A DNA stretch of 64,000 nucleotides from the NCBI GenBank assembly GCA_963708235.1, contig OY970200.1:2232001-2296000 (forward strand), read 5' to 3'. A program made the position numbers and the translations under genes. Shown here one piece after another: positions 11,582 to 20,381 of this stretch. The notes under the pieces are model-generated. The model made no database searches and was not told the origin of the DNA. It worked only from the letters and a program-made list of their open reading frames with translations. This stretch comes from G963708235 sp963708235 (GTDB lineage Bacteria; Actinomycetota; Acidimicrobiia; Spongiisociales; UBA5794). Within the stretch, counting starts at the first letter, position 1; each line of letters opens with the position of its first letter.

Positions 11582-11902
11582 CCGACGCCGTCGGGCATCG
11601 GCGGAGTCGGTGACGGTGCGGCAGCTCAGCCGGCCCGCACGTCGCACTCCGAGGCGCCCGGCCATTGCTTCCGTCAGCCATCGACCGGTGACACGGCGCC
11701 CTGCTGACGCCATCGACCCTGGCCAAAGGCAATCCAGCAGCGCTACCTGACCCTGTCGCCGGCGGGATCACGGCCGGCAGGATCGTGTGATATCCGGACC
11801 ATCCGAGGTGGTGGGCCGTCGGTCAGCAGCGGTCCCGGCTTCATCGTGCTTGCGTGATCCGACGAGGTCGACCGGACGGCGACCTGCGTGACCCGTCCGA
11901 TC
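11582..11902. other. Gap before the ABC/two-component operon
   Basis: I see no gene in this stretch. It begins right after the low-complexity PBP tail. No start codon with a ribosome site and no protein motif appears on either strand, and translated frames are arginine/alanine-rich noise. The promoter of the following operon probably lies at the right end, around the palindrome at 11903. Confidence 0.5.
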
Positions 11903-11916
11903 ATGACATCTGTCAT
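11903..11916. promoter_or_regulatory. Palindromic operator candidate ATGACA-TC-TGTCAT
   Basis: The two 6-base arms are exact inverted copies separated by two bases. It lies 74 bases upstream of the ABC ATPase start, in the only intergenic space of a four-gene operon that ends with a NarL/LuxR-type response regulator. Dimeric regulators of that class bind short inverted repeats, so autoregulation is a reasonable inference. Binding is not shown by sequence alone. Confidence 0.45.
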
Positions 11917-11989
11917 CTCCAATCCCTGTGTCGGGGCACTACCGCCCGATCGTCCTTTTCGGCACTCTGGGCAGCGGAAAGGAGAAGCT

Positions 11990-12889
11990 ATGACAGCGGT
12001 ACTCGAGGTACATGACCTCAAACACACATACGGCGATGGGGATGCGCTGGCGGGGGTCAGCCTGTCGGTCGAGCAGGGCGAACTCGTCGCACTGCTCGGC
12101 CCGAACGGTGCCGGCAAGACCACGCTGGTCCGGTCCGTCATCGCCTTGATCAGACCGACGGCAGGTGCGGTGTCCGTCGCCGGCGGCGATCCAGCCAGCG
12201 CCATCGTGCGTCAAAGGCTCGGTGTCGTGCAACAGGATGTCGGGTTCCCCCGGACGTTGACCGTCGCCGAGGTGGTCGAAGGAGCCGCCGCCCGGGCGGG
12301 TGGCGCCCCCGGGACCGCGCAGCGCACCATGAACGAGATGGGTTTGGACATGGTCCGCAAGCGGCGGGCGTCCGACCTGTCCGGCGGACAACAGCAGCGG
12401 TTGCAGTTGGCGATGAGCCTGGTGGCCGATCCCGTGCTCCTGGTTCTCGACGAACCCACAGTGGGTCTCGACGTGGCGGCCCGCCGGGCGTTCTGGCAGA
12501 CGCTCGCCGAGCGACGCCGGCGGGGTACCGGAATCCTCCTCACCACACACATCGTGGAGGAGGCGGCGACGATCGCCGATCGCATCGTCGTACTCGACGC
12601 CGGCAGGGTGGTGGCCGAAGGCACACCTGACGAACTCAAGCGCCTGCTGCCGGGGCGACGCATCTCCGCTCGCACGAAGGTTCCCGTAGAGGCGATCAGA
12701 GCCGTCGACGAAGTGGTGACCGCAACCGCGGCGGACGACCGGATGGTCATCACGGCGATCCATGCGGAGCCGGTGATCCGTGTCCTCCTCGAGCTGGACC
12801 ACAACCTGAGCGACCTCGAGGTGGCGACGCCTTCTCTTGACGAAGTGCTGTTCCAACTCACCAGCGACAAGGAAGAGGTGGCGGCATGA
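11990..12889 (+). CDS. ABC transporter ATP-binding protein (exporter type)
   Basis: This is the cytoplasmic ATPase that powers the permease encoded next. The 299-residue protein has Walker A GPNGAGKTT, the Q-loop around VVQQDVGF, signature LSGGQQQR, Walker B VLLVLDEPT and the switch histidine in TTHIVEEA. It is followed by the C-terminal extension typical of NatA/DrrA-like exporters. The ATG at 11990 is chosen for the AAAGGAG ribosome site at 11978-11984. Its stop overlaps the permease start (ATGA), so the pair is translationally coupled. The linked sensor kinase and regulator suggest expression in response to an envelope signal, lipid state or antimicrobial compound. Confidence 0.93.
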   Translation: MTAVLEVHDLKHTYGDGDALAGVSLSVEQGELVALLGPNGAGKTTLVRSVIALIRPTAGAVSVAGGDPASAIVRQRLGVVQQDVGFPRTLTVAEVVEGAAARAGGAPGTAQRTMNEMGLDMVRKRRASDLSGGQQQRLQLAMSLVADPVLLVLDEPTVGLDVAARRAFWQTLAERRRRGTGILLTTHIVEEAATIADRIVVLDAGRVVAEGTPDELKRLLPGRRISARTKVPVEAIRAVDEVVTATAADDRMVITAIHAEPVIRVLLELDHNLSDLEVATPSLDEVLFQLTSDKEEVAA

Positions 12890-13611
12890 CCGCTCGAATG
12901 TTGAGGTTCGAAGTCCGAGATGAACTCCTGGCGATCGGGAGGGAACCGACCGCATTGTTCTTCTCGGTACTGATGCCGGTCCTGTTCTACACGATGTTCG
13001 TCGGCCTGTTCGGTGGCGAGGGGCCCACCGATTCAGGGATGATCGCTCCCTTCGGCACCTTCGCCGTGCTCTCGGTGGTGATGATGAGCCCTGGCATCGG
13101 ACTCGCCGACGCCCGGGAGCGCGGTTGGCTCCGTGTGAAGAGGGCCTCCGGAACCCCGCTGTGGATCACTCTTCTGGCCAAGGTGGTCGCTGCCGTTCCC
13201 TATGCACTGGGTGTTCTCCTGGCGATGACCGCAGCGGCAATCGTGGTGGGATCCATGACGGTCGATGTCGGTGTGCTGCTCCGGGTCTTCGGCGTTCTGG
13301 TGCTCGGCGCCCTGCCATTTGCCATGTTCAGCCTTGCGATCGGTGCCCGGGCCGGGGCCAACGCCTCCTCGGCGATCCTCAACGCTATTCTCATGCCGAT
13401 GGTGATCGCTTCGGGCTTGTGGTTTCCCAGCGAGATCATGCCCGAGTGGGTGGCGACCATCGGCGCAGCGATGCCGACCTATCACCTGGCCGAGCTGGCC
13501 ATGGTGCAGGTGGAAGGCGGAGCGTGGCTGGGACATCTCTCCGTGGTGGGCCTGACCGCGGTCGTCGGTGCGGCGCTGGCTGCCCTGTCCTACCGCACTG
13601 CTCGACCGTGA
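12886..13611 (+). CDS. ABC-2 type transporter permease
   Basis: This 241-residue integral membrane protein has six predicted hydrophobic segments. Examples are FFSVLMPVLFYTMFVGLF near residues 24-41, the VLSVVMMSPGIGLA region, a long helix around 100-125, ALPFAMFSLAIGA, and a C-terminal VGLTAVVGAALAAL. The layout matches ABC-2 exporters of the DrrB/NatB type that move drugs or lipids outward. The start overlaps the ATPase stop and the stop overlaps the kinase GTG start (GTGA). The substrate is not predictable from the sequence. Confidence 0.88.
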   Translation: MTARMLRFEVRDELLAIGREPTALFFSVLMPVLFYTMFVGLFGGEGPTDSGMIAPFGTFAVLSVVMMSPGIGLADARERGWLRVKRASGTPLWITLLAKVVAAVPYALGVLLAMTAAAIVVGSMTVDVGVLLRVFGVLVLGALPFAMFSLAIGARAGANASSAILNAILMPMVIASGLWFPSEIMPEWVATIGAAMPTYHLAELAMVQVEGGAWLGHLSVVGLTAVVGAALAALSYRTARP

Positions 13612-14711
13612 ACCCGGATTCAGCCGTTCGGGAGAGGTCGGGCCGCCGCTCCGGCTTTCCCGAATGGCTGTACCTGGTCTTTCTGCTCTTTCTCTTCCTC
13701 GGGCCGGTCATCAGCCCGGACAGCACGGCCATCGATTGGGTGACGGCTGCGGTCACGGCGGTCACATGTGCCGTCGCCTACCTGGTCGGACTTCGTCACC
13801 GCAATCTCCGTACCGCAGCAGCGCTGGTGATCCTTGCGATCGGTGTGGTCAGCACGTGGCTGGGAACGGCAGCGATGGGGGTGGTTCCGGTCTACGCCGC
13901 CGCCCTCGTTGCGGGCTTCGTGAGTCGTCGCGTTCTGGTCTGGCGTCTCGGTCTCATCACGGTGATCACGGTCGTGGCAATGGCCTTCTCCCCCATCCCA
14001 CCTCCCTTTGTCTTGCTCGCGTTCGTACCCGCCATCCCGATGATCTGGCTGATCGGGTTCTCGGTCGAGGCGGACCTCGACCTGAGCCGTGAAGCGGACT
14101 CGTTGAGAGCGGAGAATGCACGGGTCGAGTACCTGGCAACCGTCACCGAGCGGGAGCGGATCGCTCGCGACCTTCACGATCTCGCCGGTCAGGCCTTCAC
14201 CGCCATTGCGCTCCGTAGTGAGTTGGTGCAGCGACTCGCCGACACCGACCCCGCACGGGTGAAGGAGGAGGCAGCCGCCATGGCGACGACGGCCCGGGAA
14301 ACGCTGACCCGCATGCGAGAGACCGTGGCCGGCTGGCAGCAGATCGACCTCGCCGACGAGCTGGACCGGGCAGCGACGGCGCTGGGGACGGCGGGCGTCG
14401 AGTCCCACATCCAGGGGGCATGGCGTCAGGATCTTGCCCCTTCGGTGGAGACCGTGCTCGCCCTGGCGCTACGCGAGGCGGTCACCAACGTCGTGCGTCA
14501 CGCCGACGCACGATCGTGTCGCATCAGTCTCGAGGCAGGACCGGGTGAGGTCGAGCTCCTGGTGAGCGATGACGGTCGTGGAACACGGGAACCGGAGGGC
14601 TCCGGACTGCGGGGAATGCGGGAGTGGGTGATGGCCGCTGGAGGGACCATGAAGTACACGACCGGCCGGGGAACGTCGCTTCGCATCACCATCCCCGTAG
14701 GCACCCTATGA
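13608..14711 (+). CDS. Sensor histidine kinase, DesK/NarX-like (HisKA_3)
   Basis: This membrane sensor phosphorylates the response regulator encoded next. The 367 residues begin with a short cytoplasmic tail, then about five transmembrane helices (roughly residues 20-150) with almost no extracellular loop, so sensing is probably intramembrane. The dimerisation box is ERERIARDLHDLAGQAFTAI, with the phospho-accepting histidine near residue 190. The ATPase domain shows the N-box REAVTNVVRHADA and the G-box SDDGRGT followed by GLRGMREWV. The GTG at 13608 overlaps the permease stop. This arrangement is like the DesKR and LiaSR groups, which monitor membrane state, but the signal here is unknown. 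Confidence 0.93.
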   Translation: MNPDSAVRERSGRRSGFPEWLYLVFLLFLFLGPVISPDSTAIDWVTAAVTAVTCAVAYLVGLRHRNLRTAAALVILAIGVVSTWLGTAAMGVVPVYAAALVAGFVSRRVLVWRLGLITVITVVAMAFSPIPPPFVLLAFVPAIPMIWLIGFSVEADLDLSREADSLRAENARVEYLATVTERERIARDLHDLAGQAFTAIALRSELVQRLADTDPARVKEEAAAMATTARETLTRMRETVAGWQQIDLADELDRAATALGTAGVESHIQGAWRQDLAPSVETVLALALREAVTNVVRHADARSCRISLEAGPGEVELLVSDDGRGTREPEGSGLRGMREWVMAAGGTMKYTTGRGTSLRITIPVGTL

Positions 14712-15310
14712 TTCGTGTCGTCCTCGTGGAAGACCAGGAGATGGTGCTGAGCGCGTTCGCTTCTCTGCTCGAGCTCGAAGCCGACGTCGTCGTGGTTGCG
14801 ACGGCCACCAACGGAGTCGAGGCGCTGGACGCGGTGCGGGAGCATCATCCCGACGTGGTTCTCACCGACATCGAGATGCCCGGTCTCAGCGGTCTCGACC
14901 TGGCACGCAAGCTGGCCGACGAGAGCCCTGAGATCCCTGTGGTGATCTTCACCACGTTCGCCCGGTCCGGATACCTGCGACGTGCGCTCGATGCGGGGGT
15001 GGCGGGCTACATCCTCAAGGACGCCCCCATCACCCACCTCGTCGACGCCCTGCGGCGCGTCCACGCCGGCGAACGCGTGGTGGCACCCGAACTGGCGATG
15101 GCAGCCTGGGAAGGCCCAGATCCCCTCACCCAGCGCGAGCGGGAGGTCCTGCGCCACGTCGGCGAAGGCCTCCCCAACTCCGATATCTCCGCAAGGCTGC
15201 ATCTGTCGGAAGGAACCGTGCGGAACTACCTGTCCTCGGCGATCGTCAAGCTGAACGCCCGCAACCGCACCGAGGCCTTCGCCATCGCCAGGGACAAGGG
15301 CTACCTGTAG
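14708..15310 (+). CDS. Two-component response regulator, NarL/LuxR family
   Basis: The 200-residue DNA-binding regulator has a receiver domain with the acidic pair in LVEDQ, the phospho-acceptor Asp54 in VVLTDIEMPG, the conserved Thr in FTTFARSG and the Lys in ILKDAPI. The C-terminal LuxR-type helix-turn-helix reads LTQREREVLRHVGEG through LSEGTVRNYLSSAIVKL. Its start overlaps the kinase stop by four bases, so it is the fourth and last gene of the operon. The likely target is the palindrome upstream of the operon. Confidence 0.95.
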   Translation: MIRVVLVEDQEMVLSAFASLLELEADVVVVATATNGVEALDAVREHHPDVVLTDIEMPGLSGLDLARKLADESPEIPVVIFTTFARSGYLRRALDAGVAGYILKDAPITHLVDALRRVHAGERVVAPELAMAAWEGPDPLTQREREVLRHVGEGLPNSDISARLHLSEGTVRNYLSSAIVKLNARNRTEAFAIARDKGYL

Positions 15311-15482
15311 GACCCTTCGAGCGAGCGGGTCGGCCCCGGGTACGGACCACCTTGATCGGATCCGCAGATGGCACCAGGGGTCGGCGTGGGTCTCCGCATA
15401 CCGGAGAGTTGAGAGACAAACCTTTCGCGACCCTGTTCCACTGCACTTGTGGTTATCTGTCTCTATCTGATATTAGTTGGAC

Positions 15483-15935
15483 ATGGCTATCTCGTCTGCT
15501 CGTGATCTGGCGGCGCCCGGGGTCGATTCCGGTGAATGTCCTCTCATCGGTTCCATGCCTGGCCCGGGCGCCGCCGAGCCCTACCCACTGCTGCGTCCGA
15601 CGGTCCACCCCCGCCCCATCATCCATCCGGTGCCGTGGGAGCACCCCGAGGACCGCCATCGCCTCGACGACCCATATGTCCGTCGCTACTGGGTTCCCGT
15701 TCTGGGGCCGGGAGCGATCGCCGATTTTCTGCGACTCGCCACCGCCGCTTCGCGCGGACGCTCCCTGCCCCGGCCCCGCCGGCTGCCGGAGCTGGGGCGT
15801 GCCGGGCTGGTGCGCACCGACGGTGCCACCGTCCTGGTCCGCACCGGCGTCCCGCCGCTCCCTGCCGGACTCCGCCGCCGGCTTCCCCCCAACCTGAGAA
15901 GGGAACTCACCTCCCGGGTGGGCACCGGATGCTGA
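15483..15935 (+). CDS. Hypothetical protein, arginine/proline-rich
   Basis: The 150-residue product is not one I recognise. It contains an N-terminal MAISSARDLAAPG, a Pro/His-rich stretch around RPIIHPVPW, a tyrosine/tryptophan patch DDPYVRRYWVPVLGPGA, and an arginine-rich C-terminus with LPAGLRRRLPPNLRREL. No signal peptide or membrane helix is visible. An upstream AT-rich tract (15464-15478) that could hold a promoter and the high-GC third positions support it as a gene. The YVRRYWVPVLGP pattern feels like a conserved actinobacterial small-protein family, but I cannot name it. TTG 15477 is an alternative start. Confidence 0.6.
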   Translation: MAISSARDLAAPGVDSGECPLIGSMPGPGAAEPYPLLRPTVHPRPIIHPVPWEHPEDRHRLDDPYVRRYWVPVLGPGAIADFLRLATAASRGRSLPRPRRLPELGRAGLVRTDGATVLVRTGVPPLPAGLRRRLPPNLRRELTSRVGTGC

Positions 15936-15996
15936 GCCACCCGCACGCCTTCGGCAGGGCCGGAACGGGTCGGGACCACTGCTAGCCTCCCGTCCC

Positions 15997-16770
15997 ATGT
16001 TGCCGAGCTTCGTCATTGCCGGAACGATGAAGGGTGGCACCACCGCATTGCTGCGTGGCGTGAAGGCGCATCCCGATGTGGTGATCGCATCGGGCAAGGA
16101 GATTCATTTCTTCGACGCCCATTTCGATCGTGGAGTCGACTGGTACCGGTCACAGTTCCCGGCAGCCGTCGGCAGCTCCACCGTCGGCGAGGCCACTCCG
16201 GACTACATGTACGAGGAGGCGGTGATCGATCGGATGACCTCCACCATCCCGGACGCACGCATCATCGTGATCCTGCGCGATCCGGTGGCGCGGGCCTACT
16301 CCCACTACTGGCACAACGTTCGCCGTGGTCGCGAGCCGCTGACCTTCGAGCAGGCACTTGCGGCCGAGCCGTCGAGCATCGACGGCTCGGACCCGGACCG
16401 GCCAAAGGGCCACTTCGCCTACATGGACCGGAGCCGCTACATCGACCAGGTGCGGGCGATCGAGTCAAGGGTGGGTCGTTCGCAGATGCTCGTCGTCGCC
16501 AACGAGGACCTCCGTGTGCACCGCACCGCGACCCTTCGCTCCAGTTGGGAGTTCATCGGCGTCGATCCGGAGCGCGGGGACGTGACCATCCCCCGGCGCA
16601 GGATCCGGTGGTATGTCCGGGAGCGGCTGTCGCCGGCGCGACGCGCTCGCAATGCCCCTTACCCGCCCATCGACGACGCCGTTCTCCGACGTCTCCGGGC
16701 CGAGACCCATGACGACGTGGTGGCGCTCGAAGCGTGGTGGGGTCGAGACCTCACATCCTGGAGAACCTGA
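15997..16770 (+). CDS. Sulfotransferase family protein
   Basis: This enzyme transfers sulfate from PAPS, probably to a carbohydrate or lipid hydroxyl. The 257 residues open with the 5'-phosphosulfate loop VIAGTMKGGTTALL. They continue with KEIHFFDAHFDRGVDWY, typical of bacterial and heparan-type sulfotransferases, and carry the 3'-phosphate motif IVILRDPVARAYSHYWH. A C-terminal region with VVANEDLR completes the fold. ATG 15997 is preceded by TAGCCT with an 8-base gap and no ribosome site, indicating a leaderless message. The neighbouring glycosyltransferase and sugar genes suggest that a surface glycan is sulfated. Confidence 0.9.
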   Translation: MLPSFVIAGTMKGGTTALLRGVKAHPDVVIASGKEIHFFDAHFDRGVDWYRSQFPAAVGSSTVGEATPDYMYEEAVIDRMTSTIPDARIIVILRDPVARAYSHYWHNVRRGREPLTFEQALAAEPSSIDGSDPDRPKGHFAYMDRSRYIDQVRAIESRVGRSQMLVVANEDLRVHRTATLRSSWEFIGVDPERGDVTIPRRRIRWYVRERLSPARRARNAPYPPIDDAVLRRLRAETHDDVVALEAWWGRDLTSWRT

Positions 16771-16862
16771 CCCAGGTGTTACGACTCTTGGAATGGTCAT
16801 CCGGACGGTAGGATCGGGCCAGTCTCGTGTGTGGGGGAACCGCAGCGTCAGGAGGTGACCCC

Positions 16863-17789
16863 ATGGGCCCAGGACCCCGGCTTGTCGTAGGAATGCCCGT
16901 GTACAACGGGGAGAACTACCTGGATGATGCGTTGCGGAGTCTCCGCATGCAGACCTTCACCGATTTCGTCATCGTGATCACCGACAACGCCTCGACGGAC
17001 TCCACTCCTCAGATCGTAAAGCAACACGCCGAGGAGGACGACCGAATCGTCCTCGTCCGTCACGAAACCAACCTCGGTGCGGCGCCGAACTACAACTCCG
17101 CCTATCACGTCGCTCCCCTCTCCGACTACTTCTGCTGGCTCGCCCACGACGATCGGCCGATGCCGCAGTTCTTCGAGAAGTGCGTCCAGGCACTCGACGA
17201 CCATCACGACGTCGTCCTGGCGTTCGCCGGCACTGAGGTCATCGACCACTACGGCAACGAGTTGGACCGGCGCCCGGCGCGCCCTCAACTGATGTCACCG
17301 TACGCCCATGTGCGGTTCGCCGATGTGATCGACCAGCACCACAGCAACCATCCGGTGTTCGGCGTGATCCGCCGCACCGCCCTCGACCGCACCCATCTCC
17401 ATGGTTCCTATACGGGGAGCGACCGGGTATTGGTCGCAGAGCTGGCACTGCTCGGCCCGTTTGCCGAGGTCAGCGATCTGCTGTTTGCGGTCAGGGAGCA
17501 CCCGGACCGCTCGGTGCGCGCTCGTGGCGGGGCCCACGCCAGTGGACAGAGCCGGGACGCCTGGTTCGACACCAAACGGACCGGTCGGGTCGGTTTCCCA
17601 CGCTGGCGGCGGCTGCGCAACTACGTTGCCGCAATCCGTGCGGCGCCGCTCCCCGGACCGGAGAAGCGTCGCTGTCGCGTCGCCCTGGTGCGCTGGCTCG
17701 TCGTGGACGGAAACTGGAAGGCATTGCTCTTCGATGTCACCGCCGCCGCCAAGCAGCTCACCGGTCGGGTCAAGGCGCTCCGCCGATAG
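16863..17789 (+). CDS. Glycosyltransferase family 2
   Basis: This enzyme transfers a sugar from a nucleotide donor to a glycan or lipid acceptor. The GT-A fold begins LVVGMPVYNGENYLDDAL, followed by ITDNASTDSTPQIV and the metal-binding stretch WLAHDDRPMP. The remaining 160 residues are less conserved and basic at the end. No membrane helix is seen, so it probably acts at the inner face of the membrane. ATG 16863 is fixed by an ideal AGGAGGTGA at 16850-16858. It lies 92 bases after the sulfotransferase and converges with the sugar-modification operon. Confidence 0.9.
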   Translation: MGPGPRLVVGMPVYNGENYLDDALRSLRMQTFTDFVIVITDNASTDSTPQIVKQHAEEDDRIVLVRHETNLGAAPNYNSAYHVAPLSDYFCWLAHDDRPMPQFFEKCVQALDDHHDVVLAFAGTEVIDHYGNELDRRPARPQLMSPYAHVRFADVIDQHHSNHPVFGVIRRTALDRTHLHGSYTGSDRVLVAELALLGPFAEVSDLLFAVREHPDRSVRARGGAHASGQSRDAWFDTKRTGRVGFPRWRRLRNYVAAIRAAPLPGPEKRRCRVALVRWLVVDGNWKALLFDVTAAAKQLTGRVKALRR

Positions 17790-17791
17790 GT

Positions 17792-17816
17792 GGAGGGGCC
17801 GACCCTGGACCCCTCC
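17792..17816. terminator. Hairpin between convergent genes
   Basis: GGAGGGG at 17792-17798 pairs with CCCCTCC at 17810-17816 around an 11-base loop. It sits exactly in the 28-base space between the convergent glycosyltransferase and methyltransferase genes, so it could stop transcription from both sides. There is no U-tract. Confidence 0.5.
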
Positions 17817-17817
17817 G

Positions 17818-18969
17818 TCAGATGCAGACCTCGATCCGAGGATGCAGTCCCATGCGTGCCAGGTCGCTCGAGATCTCGTCGCGGTAGATCGGGTTCATGA
17901 TCACCACCAGGTCGGGGTGGTAGGAGACCAGCGTCTCCGGTGACACGATCCCGACCCCGCTCCCGGCCAGAAAGCTCCCCTGTTTCATCGGATTGATATC
18001 GACCGCCATCTCGATGCCTGCGCTCCCGGTACCGCTGAGAAACCCGACCGCCTTCGAGCTGGCTCCCCACAGCACCGGACGTCGGGCGCTCTCGACCATT
18101 CGGCGCCACTCCTCGATCCTGGTCGGCACCACCTCGGCAAAACGGCGCACCGCCGCAGCGAGATCCGGGGCAGCGCCATCGGGAGTCCCTGTGGCGAACT
18201 CGCCGACGACGGCATCGAGCACGAGGTACTGATCCGAGAACCGTACGTCGAGATGGACCGGTTCCAGCCCGGATCGGCGGGCGGCGGTGCGCAACGACGC
18301 CTGGGTGAAGTACGACACGTGCTCGTAGTAGACGTCCCAGAATGCACCCTCGATCAGGATTCGATTCGACTCGGGTACCTCGATCACGACGGCGGCGCCG
18401 GGTGTCCGTTGCGCCGCACTGCGTAGCGCACCGAGGAAGTGTGGGACATCGGCGATGTGTTCCAGGGTGTGCCGGCACAGCAGCATCTCCCCCGTCCACG
18501 GGGAATCCGGGGTGAACCACTCGGTGACGAACGTCACGTCGGCCTCGGTCGTGATCCGCCCCGGAACGTGGGCAGGATCGATCCCGATCCCACGGCACCC
18601 GAGATGCTCACACATCTGAACCAGGAACTCGCCTTTGCCGCAGCCCGGCTCGATCACGGTCTTGCCGGCAAGCCGGTGCCGGTCGTCGAGGACCTCGATC
18701 AGTTCGGTGGTGTAGCGAAGGAAGGTCGGCGACGACGCCTGCGATTCCTCGTACCCGCTCTCGTAGTCGACCAGCGTCTCATCGAAACGGTCGTTCTGGA
18801 GAAAGCCGCAGGTGGTACAGAACGACAGCCGGATCTCGCCGGTGGGGAACCGCTTCGCCTCCTCCGGGTCGGCGAGGAGCACACAGCTCCCCACCGGGAC
18901 CCGACCCAGATCGATGACCAGTTCCATCTCGCTGCCACAGATCCGGCACGGGGCCAGCCCGCCGCTCAC
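17818..18969 (-). CDS. SAM-dependent C-methyltransferase with zinc-binding N-terminus (sugar type)
   Basis: The 383-residue protein resembles NDP-hexose C-methyltransferases (TylC3/NovU group). Its zinc site is PCRICGSE with a second pair in CTTCGF. The SAM-binding core is TVIEPGCGKGEFLVQM, then CRHTLEHIADVPHFL. The typical VYYEHVSYFT motif precedes a C-terminal Rossmann-like domain starting near VLWGASSKAVGFL. The GTG at 18969 is chosen because it overlaps the stop of the upstream fused gene (GTGA) and begins just before the zinc motif. It is the last gene of a four-gene operon. The protein shares architecture with, but is clearly diverged from, the paralogue at 20.4-21.6 kb. Confidence 0.87.
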   Translation of the reverse strand: MSGGLAPCRICGSEMELVIDLGRVPVGSCVLLADPEEAKRFPTGEIRLSFCTTCGFLQNDRFDETLVDYESGYEESQASSPTFLRYTTELIEVLDDRHRLAGKTVIEPGCGKGEFLVQMCEHLGCRGIGIDPAHVPGRITTEADVTFVTEWFTPDSPWTGEMLLCRHTLEHIADVPHFLGALRSAAQRTPGAAVVIEVPESNRILIEGAFWDVYYEHVSYFTQASLRTAARRSGLEPVHLDVRFSDQYLVLDAVVGEFATGTPDGAAPDLAAAVRRFAEVVPTRIEEWRRMVESARRPVLWGASSKAVGFLSGTGSAGIEMAVDINPMKQGSFLAGSGVGIVSPETLVSYHPDLVVIMNPIYRDEISSDLARMGLHPRIEVCI

Positions 18970-20381
18970 GCCAGCACCATCTTGTGGGAGGCGAAGCCCT
19001 CGGCCAGCCCGGAGCGTGCGCCGGATTCCATCCCGCGGATCCGGAGTACGGCACGGAACAGCGCCTCGTCGAACCACGGCTTGGTGTGCTGGGAGGGGTA
19101 GGCGGTGTGGAGGTCGGCGATCTTGCGATCTGCCTCGACGTCCGAGATCGGGACGTAGGTGTTGACGGGGCCGAGGTCACCGTCGTATTTGGGGATCTCG
19201 TACTCGAGGATGAGCTGGCGACGATAGACCTGGGGGGCGAGCTCGCCGAGGAAGCGGTGGTCCTGGTGGGCGTCGGTCCGACGCGGGACAAAGACGGTGT
19301 CCGGCTCGAAGTCGGCGTGGTGGCTGCGCACCGCATCCTTGACCGCACCAGGAGTCTCGTATGGGAGGAACCCGTCGCGGAAGTCGTGGATGGTCACGGC
19401 AGCGGCGTTCCCGAGCAGGATCTCCGCCGAGTGCCGCGTCTCTGCGGCACGTTGCTCGTCACCGGTCAGCACCAACCAGCGGATGTCGGCGCCACCGGCC
19501 GCCAGACGGCGTACGGTCGCCGCACACCCGATCTCGATGTCGTCCGGGTGGGCTCCTAGGCAGAGGACCTTGCGCATGCCCCCCAGCGCCGGGACCGGCG
19601 AGCTGCACGGGGTCTTCCAGACCTGCCACGGAGCCCGATCTTTTGCGTAGAGGTCGTCGAGTCGCTGCTTGTCCTTGAAGGTGTCCATCGGAGCCCAGAA
19701 ACCCTCGTAGCGGAGACCCCTGAGCCGTGACTCGGGAACCAACCGGTTGAATCCGTCGAGCACATCCTCGCCTGGCTGAAGGTAGTCGAAGATCTCCTGG
19801 CGGAACACGAAGAACCCGCCGTTGATCCACAGATCGGTGCCGACAATGGGGGTCATCTCGGTTACCAGCCCCGCATCGGACGTCCTGACCCGGTGGTAAC
19901 TCAGCGGCGGCTGCACGGCGAGCATCTGGGCCACGGCGTCGGAGCTGCGGAAATCTTCGATGTAGCCGTTGAGGTCGAGGTCGGTGAGACCGTCGCTGTA
20001 GTTGGCCATGAACATCTCCTCGTCGGCGACGAGGTTGCGCACCGCCAGCAGCCGGTCGGAGAGTTCGGCGTGGGTTCCCGTATCGACAAACGTGATCGTC
20101 CAGTCTTCGATGTCGGAGCTGATCAGGTCGATCTGACGGCCACCCTTCGACAGGACGAAGTCGTTGGACACCGCCTCGTCGTAGTGGAGGAAGAAGTCCT
20201 TGATCGCATCGGCGCGGTAGCCGAGGCAGAGGATGAACTCGGTGTGACCGAAATGGGCGTAGTACTTCATCAGGTGCCACATGATCGGCCGGTAGCCGAC
20301 CGGGACCATGGGTTTGGGGATGGTCTCGGAGTAGTCCCGGAGCCGGGTCCCCATCCCGCCGCAGAACAGCACCACCTTCAT
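18966..20381 (-). CDS. Fused sugar-1-phosphate nucleotidyltransferase / PIG-L (LmbE) deacetylase
   Basis: One 471-residue frame joins two enzymes. Residues 1-255 are an RfbF-like nucleotidyltransferase with FCGGMGTRLRDYSETIPKP (the nucleotide loop), the metal-binding segment ANYSDGLTDLDL and the closing FKDKQRLDDLYAKDRAPWQV. After a 13-residue linker, residues 269-471 form a PIG-L/LmbE zinc deacetylase with CLGAHPDDIEIGCAA (HPDD) and a histidine-rich RRTDAHQDHRFLG. The predicted product would activate a sugar phosphate and deacetylate an N-acyl sugar. Start ATG 20381 has GGAGGG at good spacing and overlaps the previous stop. None of the other two frames shows a stop near the joint, so a simple one-base error would not by itself separate the genes. 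Confidence 0.85.
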   Translation of the reverse strand: MKVVLFCGGMGTRLRDYSETIPKPMVPVGYRPIMWHLMKYYAHFGHTEFILCLGYRADAIKDFFLHYDEAVSNDFVLSKGGRQIDLISSDIEDWTITFVDTGTHAELSDRLLAVRNLVADEEMFMANYSDGLTDLDLNGYIEDFRSSDAVAQMLAVQPPLSYHRVRTSDAGLVTEMTPIVGTDLWINGGFFVFRQEIFDYLQPGEDVLDGFNRLVPESRLRGLRYEGFWAPMDTFKDKQRLDDLYAKDRAPWQVWKTPCSSPVPALGGMRKVLCLGAHPDDIEIGCAATVRRLAAGGADIRWLVLTGDEQRAAETRHSAEILLGNAAAVTIHDFRDGFLPYETPGAVKDAVRSHHADFEPDTVFVPRRTDAHQDHRFLGELAPQVYRRQLILEYEIPKYDGDLGPVNTYVPISDVEADRKIADLHTAYPSQHTKPWFDEALFRAVLRIRGMESGARSGLAEGFASHKMVLA

